In this document: piece after piece, positions 59,256 through 64,000 of the stretch
Position numbering within the stretch: position 1 is the stretch's first letter
Layout: each line of letters opens with the position of its first letter
NCBI GenBank assembly: GCA_016705955.1
Contig: JADJKO010000002.1
Location: 620,001-684,000, forward strand
Length of the DNA: 64,000 bases
Source of the DNA: Flavobacteriales bacterium
Lineage (GTDB): Bacteria > Bacteroidota > Bacteroidia > Flavobacteriales_F > PHOS-HE28
Direction: 5' to 3'
Translations under genes and position numbers: made by a program
The notes under the pieces: model-generated
Told to the model about the DNA's origin: nothing
Seen by the model: only the letters and a program-made list of their open reading frames with translations
Database searches by the model: none

Positions 59256-61784
59256 ATGTTCCCCCTTCTTCGCACCGCGCTGGTGATCCCACTGTTCGCG
59301 GTCGGCCTTTCAGTGCGCGCGCAGATCCCCACGAAATGTTTGGAGATCGAACGCATCCTCGTGGATGCCTGCATCGATCAGGCCCTGTGCCCCGGATCCA
59401 CCGAAGGCCAGAACGAGATGGTGGGTTTTCGCACAGGTCCGCAGGTCACGGCCTTGACGGACCTCGTGGCCAATTGGCCGAACAACAGTTGGAACGGTCT
59501 GGTGCAGAACGGGACCACGGCCGGTATCACGAGCACCTTGAATGCCACGATCACGGCGTGCGGCCATTTGTTGGAACCGCCCGGCGGCCTGATCCCGCCC
59601 GGCAGCCGCGTCGTGCTGGTGACCAGCACAGCGGTGTGTACGCAAGCGAATCCGTTCACCAACCTCACCGATACCGTTTACCTCATCTTCCAAGCCCCGG
59701 GCAATTCCGTCGGCCACTTCGCGAACCACAACAACGGTGGGTTGATCACGCCGGTTCCGTCAGGTGCACCATCGTTGCGGACGCTCGTGCTCATGTACCT
59801 GCCCACGAATTGCAGCGACACGGCCACCTATGATCGCTCGTTGCTCGTGAACACCTTGGGGACTTACGGCGGCACCACGGCCGACAATGATGGGGCGACC
59901 GCCGTGTTCAGTTGGCCCGGGGTTCCGCAAGTGACGTATGTGAACTTCGGGTGCCAAGCGCCCTTCGCGCCGAACCTGGTGACCATTGAGGATGTCGTGG
60001 ACATCTTGTGCAGTGGCAACGGATCGGTGGATCTCAATGCGTCCACCGTCGGTCCGTTCACCGGTGCGCTGTGGTCCGGCGGAACGGGAACCTTCAGTGA
60101 TCCAACCTCCCTCACGCCGACGTATACCGTCGGTGCGAACGATCTCGGAGAGGTGGTGCTGTCCATTACGGCCACCTTCACGTGTGGCGTTCCGGTAACG
60201 GCATCGATCACGATCCCGATCAGCGATGCACCAGTGGTCACGCTCACACCGGACGGCCCGACGACCATCTGTCCCGGCGAGGACGTGGTGTTGACGGCGA
60301 GCGGTGCGAATAGCTACGTATGGAGCAACCAAGCCACGACCGCCTCGATCACGGTCACACAAGGAGGCACGTACACCGTGAACGGAACGAATGCATGTGG
60401 TTCTGTTCCGGCGCAGATCACCATCACCCAAGCAAGCGTTCCAACCGTGACGATCACCCCGGATGGACCCACAAACTTGTGCCCCGGGGAGGATGTGGTG
60501 CTTACCGCGAGTGGTGCGGACAGCTACGTGTGGAGCAACCAAGCAACGACCGCATCGATCACGGTCACTCAAGTTGGAGCGTATAATGTGAATGGAACGA
60601 ATGGATGTGGTTCCGCCTCGGCGCAGATCACCATCACCCAAGCGCCCGGCCCTATTGTGACGATAACGGCTGACGGACCCACAACGATCTGTCCCGGTGA
60701 AGATGTCGTGCTGACCGCGAGTGGCGCCGATAGCTATGTGTGGAGCGATCAATCGATCACGCCATCCATCTCGATCACACAAGCGGGTACGTACAGTGTT
60801 ACCGGCACCACAACCTGTGGAACGGGAACGGCGCAGATCACCATAACCGTAATGAATGTTCCGAGTGTGATCATCACCCCGGATGGCCCAACGGCCTTGT
60901 GCGTCGGTGAGGACATGGTCCTCTCCGCCAATGGCGCGGATAGTTACGTATGGAGCAACCTGGCGATCACCCCTTCGATCACGGTGACGCAAGCGGGTAC
61001 GTACAGCGTGACCGGTACCAATATGTGCGGAACGAGTGCGGCGCAGATCATCATCACCACGGCCTTCGGCCCAGCGGTCTCCATCACCGCGAATGGACCC
61101 ACGACGTTCTGTTACGGAGGTGAAGTGACGCTGACCGCCACTGGCGCGGATAACTTTGTGTGGAGCGATCTATCCACCGGGAGTTCGATCACCGTGGAAC
61201 AGACCGGTAACTATTCCGTGACCGGCATCAATGACTGTGGTACGAGTACCGCTGATCAGCACGTAGAGGTGACCATCGTCACGGCGGCCTTCACTGCCCG
61301 GCAACTGCCCTGTACACCCCTGGTGGAGATCGTCCTCGCCAGCACAGCGGATTCCTGCGCCTTCTTCATCGGCGATAGCCTGGTCACGCACGCATGTTCG
61401 GGCTTCCTCCATTGGGACTTCGGTAGGGACAACACCTACGACTTCACGCTCTACGCCACGGACGCCAGCCATTGCGCCGACACGCTGGCCGTAACGATCG
61501 ATGTGCGTTCCGTGCCAACACTCTTCCTCGCGAACGCCTTCACACCGAACGACGACGGCATCAATGACCGCTGGCCGGATCGCGTGGAGATCCCCGGGAC
61601 CGGTTTCGAGCTGAACCTCTTCGACCGGTGGGGCGCCAGTGTGTGGTCCACGACCAACCCGCTGGAGCAATGGGACGGTGATGGTCTGCCCGTCGACGTG
61701 TATGTGTACACCATGCGGATGCGCGATCCGTGTGTGCCCACGAATGAGATCACGAGAACAGGGCATGTCTCGCTGGTTCGTTAG
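59256..61784 (+). CDS. surface adhesin-like protein with 70-residue repeats and gliding-motility C-terminal domain
   Basis: 842 residues. Signal peptide to about residue 23. The N-terminal part (about 24-245) starts IPTKCLEIERILVDACIDQ and looks like a lamin-tail-type domain. Five repeats of 70 residues follow, each beginning VTLTPDGPTTICPGEDVVL or similar and built on 210-bp units (starts 60237, 60447, 60657, 60867, 61077). The final about 165 residues are the cassette shared with the genes at 51475 and 52842, ending in the CHU_C domain. A TTG start at 59238 is possible, but ATG 59256 is preferred. Confidence 0.85.
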   Translation: MFPLLRTALVIPLFAVGLSVRAQIPTKCLEIERILVDACIDQALCPGSTEGQNEMVGFRTGPQVTALTDLVANWPNNSWNGLVQNGTTAGITSTLNATITACGHLLEPPGGLIPPGSRVVLVTSTAVCTQANPFTNLTDTVYLIFQAPGNSVGHFANHNNGGLITPVPSGAPSLRTLVLMYLPTNCSDTATYDRSLLVNTLGTYGGTTADNDGATAVFSWPGVPQVTYVNFGCQAPFAPNLVTIEDVVDILCSGNGSVDLNASTVGPFTGALWSGGTGTFSDPTSLTPTYTVGANDLGEVVLSITATFTCGVPVTASITIPISDAPVVTLTPDGPTTICPGEDVVLTASGANSYVWSNQATTASITVTQGGTYTVNGTNACGSVPAQITITQASVPTVTITPDGPTNLCPGEDVVLTASGADSYVWSNQATTASITVTQVGAYNVNGTNGCGSASAQITITQAPGPIVTITADGPTTICPGEDVVLTASGADSYVWSDQSITPSISITQAGTYSVTGTTTCGTGTAQITITVMNVPSVIITPDGPTALCVGEDMVLSANGADSYVWSNLAITPSITVTQAGTYSVTGTNMCGTSAAQIIITTAFGPAVSITANGPTTFCYGGEVTLTATGADNFVWSDLSTGSSITVEQTGNYSVTGINDCGTSTADQHVEVTIVTAAFTARQLPCTPLVEIVLASTADSCAFFIGDSLVTHACSGFLHWDFGRDNTYDFTLYATDASHCADTLAVTIDVRSVPTLFLANAFTPNDDGINDRWPDRVEIPGTGFELNLFDRWGASVWSTTNPLEQWDGDGLPVDVYVYTMRMRDPCVPTNEITRTGHVSLVR
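60237..61286 (+). repeat. five in-frame 210-bp repeats
   Basis: Unit starts are exactly 210 nt apart at 60237, 60447, 60657, 60867 and 61077. Each encodes a 70-residue Ig/SprB-like module. The last unit is shorter in its conserved part and leads into the C-terminal cassette. Confidence 0.85.
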
Positions 61785-61973
61785 CCGAGCACGTTCCGAC
61801 GATCCGCGCATGGTTGGATAATGGATCGGCGTTCGGTCGATCCAGCTTCACCGGTGAAAGCAGTCGTGAAAGTTGATCGCAGTACCGTAGGCCGAACGAT
61901 GGATCGTTAACATTCCGTTCCCTGCGGAACACGATCTTCTCCGCCGTGGGCCGACCTTTGGGACATCTTGCCT

Positions 61974-64000
61974 ATGGTCCGTCCGCTATCCCCTTTCCTC
62001 CGCGCCGCACTTTTGATCGCACCCTTCGCGGTCGGTCTTTCCGTGCATGCACAGATCCCCACGCAATGTTTGGAGATCGAACGCATCCTGGTGGATGCCT
62101 GCATCGATCAGGCCGCGTGCCCCGGTGCCACGGAAGGACAGAATGAGATGGTGAGCTTTCGCACGGGTCCGCAGGTAACCGCGCTGACCGATCTGGTGGC
62201 CGATTGGCCGAACAACAGTTGGAACGGATTGGTCCAGGATGGCACCACGGCCACACTTACCAGCATCCTGAATGCCACCATCACCGCATGTGGCCTTTTG
62301 GTTGAGCCGCCCGGTGGCCTGATCCCGCCCGGCAGCCGCGTGCTGTTGGTGACCAGCACGGCGATGTGTACGCAGGCGAACCCGTTCACCAACCTCACCG
62401 ATACCATCTACCTCATCTTCCAGGCACCGGGCAATATCTCGGGCCACTTCGCGAACCACAACAACGGTGGCACGATCAGTCCGGTACCGACGGGTGCATC
62501 AGCGTTGCGGACGCTCGTGCTCACCTACCTACCCACGAATTGCAGCGACACCGCGACCTACGATCGTTCGTTGCTCGTGAACACCATGGGCACCTATGGC
62601 GGCAACACGGCGGACAACGATGGATCCACTGCGGTGTTCAGTTGGCCCGGCGTGGCGCAGGTGACCTACGTGAACTTCGGTTGCCAGGCGCCCTTCGTTC
62701 CCAACCAAGTAACGATCGATGATGTCGTCGGCACGTTGTGCGGCGGCAATGGATCGGTGGATCTTTCTGCATCCACGAGCGGTCCCCTACAGGATGTGTT
62801 GTGGTCAGGAGGGACCGGGACATTCGATGACCCCACTTCGCTCACACCCACCTACACCGCTGGCTCGGGAGATCTTGGCGATGTGGTGCTTTCCATCACG
62901 GCGACATTCGCTTGCGGAGATCCGGTGACGGTATCGGTCACGATCCCGGCAGGCAATGCGCCCGTGGTGACGATCACACCCGACGGACCGACCACGATCT
63001 GTCCAGGTGAGGACGTAGTACTGACGGCGAGCGGAGCGGATGATTACGTCTGGAGCAATTTGGCAACCACGCCATCGATCACCGTGACTCAAGCAGGAAC
63101 GTACAGTGTGACGGGCACCACTGCATGTGGAACGGGAACCGCGCAGGTCACGATCACGATCGCGAATGGACCGACTGTGACCATCACATCCGATGGACCC
63201 ACGACGATCTGCCCCGGCGAGGAAGTGGTGCTTACGGCCAGTGGTGCGGATACCTATCTATGGAATGATCAGTCGGACACGCCATCGATCACCGTGACAC
63301 AAGCAGGTACGTACAGTGTGACGGGCACCACTGCATGTGGAACGGGAACCGCGCAGGTCACGATCACGATCGCGAATGGGCCGACGGTGACCATCACACC
63401 CGATGGACCGACCGTACTCTGCCCCGGCCTGAGTGTGACGCTCACTGCGGAAGGAGCGACGAGTTACCTCTGGGATACGCAGGAGATCACCGCATCCATC
63501 ACCGTAACGCAACCCGGAACCTACGGCGTTACCGGCACCAACTCCTGCGGACAGGCAGATGCCCAGATCGTCATCACAGCGGGGACGCCACCGATGATCA
63601 CGATCACCCCGGATGGTCCCACGACGTTCTGTGCGGGCGGGAGCGTAACGCTTACCGCGAGCGGCGCCGATACCTACTTGTGGAATGCGCAACAACCCGG
63701 GGCATCGATCACGGTCACCACGGCAGGCACGTACATCGTCGAAGGCACCACGGCTTGTGGAGTTGACGGCGCATCCATCGTGGTGGAGGTGATCGATCTC
63801 TCCGCCTCCTTCACTGCCGATCCGTTGGTCGGCGTAGCGCCGTTGGATGTGTCCTTCACGAATACGAGTACGCCGCAAGGTGCTTCTTCGTCATGGGTCT
63901 TCGGCGATGGCGGAACAAACACCGCTGATTCACCTGATCACAGCTACCTCATCGATGGTACCTACACGGTGGTGCTTACGGTGAGCGATCAAGGCTGCAC
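61974..64000 (+). CDS. adhesin-like protein, paralogue of 59256-61784, 3' end beyond the window
   Basis: 675 codons visible with no stop before the window end. Signal peptide LLIAPFAVGLSVHAQ, then IPTQCLEIERILVDACIDQ, the same N-terminal domain as the gene upstream. Four 210-bp repeats follow (62967-63806), and then a PKD domain opens (SASFTADPLVGVAPLDVSF, with the typical WVFGDGG). The upstream region also resembles that of the first copy, so promoter and gene were duplicated together. The missing 3' end probably holds further PKD or the CHU_C domain. Confidence 0.85.
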   Translation, partial: MVRPLSPFLRAALLIAPFAVGLSVHAQIPTQCLEIERILVDACIDQAACPGATEGQNEMVSFRTGPQVTALTDLVADWPNNSWNGLVQDGTTATLTSILNATITACGLLVEPPGGLIPPGSRVLLVTSTAMCTQANPFTNLTDTIYLIFQAPGNISGHFANHNNGGTISPVPTGASALRTLVLTYLPTNCSDTATYDRSLLVNTMGTYGGNTADNDGSTAVFSWPGVAQVTYVNFGCQAPFVPNQVTIDDVVGTLCGGNGSVDLSASTSGPLQDVLWSGGTGTFDDPTSLTPTYTAGSGDLGDVVLSITATFACGDPVTVSVTIPAGNAPVVTITPDGPTTICPGEDVVLTASGADDYVWSNLATTPSITVTQAGTYSVTGTTACGTGTAQVTITIANGPTVTITSDGPTTICPGEEVVLTASGADTYLWNDQSDTPSITVTQAGTYSVTGTTACGTGTAQVTITIANGPTVTITPDGPTVLCPGLSVTLTAEGATSYLWDTQEITASITVTQPGTYGVTGTNSCGQADAQIVITAGTPPMITITPDGPTTFCAGGSVTLTASGADTYLWNAQQPGASITVTTAGTYIVEGTTACGVDGASIVVEVIDLSASFTADPLVGVAPLDVSFTNTSTPQGASSSWVFGDGGTNTADSPDHSYLIDGTYTVVLTVSDQGC
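62967..63806 (+). repeat. four in-frame 210-bp repeats, two nearly identical
   Basis: Unit starts at 62967, 63177, 63387 and 63597. The end of the first unit (about 63081-63170) and of the second (about 63291-63380) are almost identical, GTGACACAAGCAGGTACG-type, pointing to recent homogenisation. Confidence 0.85.

Overview
The window looks like chromosomal DNA from a GC-rich member of the Bacteroidota, most likely Flavobacteriales. The main evidence is a set of secreted proteins with type IX secretion (T9SS) C-terminal sorting domains, several proteins ending in the gliding-motility-associated (CHU_C type) domain, a SusC-like TonB-dependent receptor, Omp28 and DUF6089 proteins, and -7 promoter elements of the form TAnnTTTG or TAnnTTCG. 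There is one tRNA gene (Leu, CAG). I see no rRNA, CRISPR array, prophage or transposase. The species cannot be named from the sequence alone.

Layout. 0.1-8.5 kb: housekeeping and hypothetical genes (DPP III-type lipoprotein peptidase, YkuK-like protein, tRNA-Leu, M23/LysM peptidase, transglutaminase-like protein, two-domain acyltransferase, CoA-binding protein, SixA-like phosphatase). 8.5-14.6 kb: a tight minus-strand membrane-stress-type operon (SpoIIM, membrane protein, DUF4129, DUF4350, MoxR ATPase, DUF58). 14.6-20.4 kb: cca, a BamE-like lipoprotein and the phenylacetyl-CoA epoxidase genes paaABCD without paaE. 20.7-27.7 kb: hypothetical proteins, an RlmL-like methyltransferase, an Omp28/T9SS protein, a HEAT-like protein and DUF6089. 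27.9-34.4 kb: serC-serA-DUF1015-YggS operon, a ferredoxin divergent from a LuxC-like acyl-CoA reductase. 34.6-45 kb: beta-helix lipoprotein, murQ, a tandem duplicated pair of T9SS cargo genes, an alpha/beta-hydrolase-like T9SS protein, a TonB-dependent receptor. 45-51.4 kb: MBL-fold RNase, a gene-poor repeat-bearing stretch, a HIRAN protein, and a two-gene restriction-modification cassette that abuts a truncated remnant of a different, larger DNA methyltransferase. 51.5-64 kb: a surface-protein region with four related adhesin-like genes (the last runs off the window), a beta-helix T9SS protein, an MNT nucleotidyltransferase and a Tat-exported aminotransferase-like protein with two degenerate copies of its 3' end nearby.

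Two cross-cutting patterns deserve attention. First, four otherwise good genes (near 15.18, 32.37, 34.09 and 45.73 kb) are each broken by a one-unit contraction of a homopolymer or GC dinucleotide run; this may be sequencing error rather than decay. Second, many intergenic gaps hold inverted repeats with simple, quasi-periodic arms, including two copies of a 27-bp-arm element at 26.5 and 27.8 kb, elements inside the paa operon, and a patchwork of palindromes at 34.4-34.6 kb. Several -7 promoter elements lie only 4-8 nt before the start codon, suggesting leaderless transcripts.
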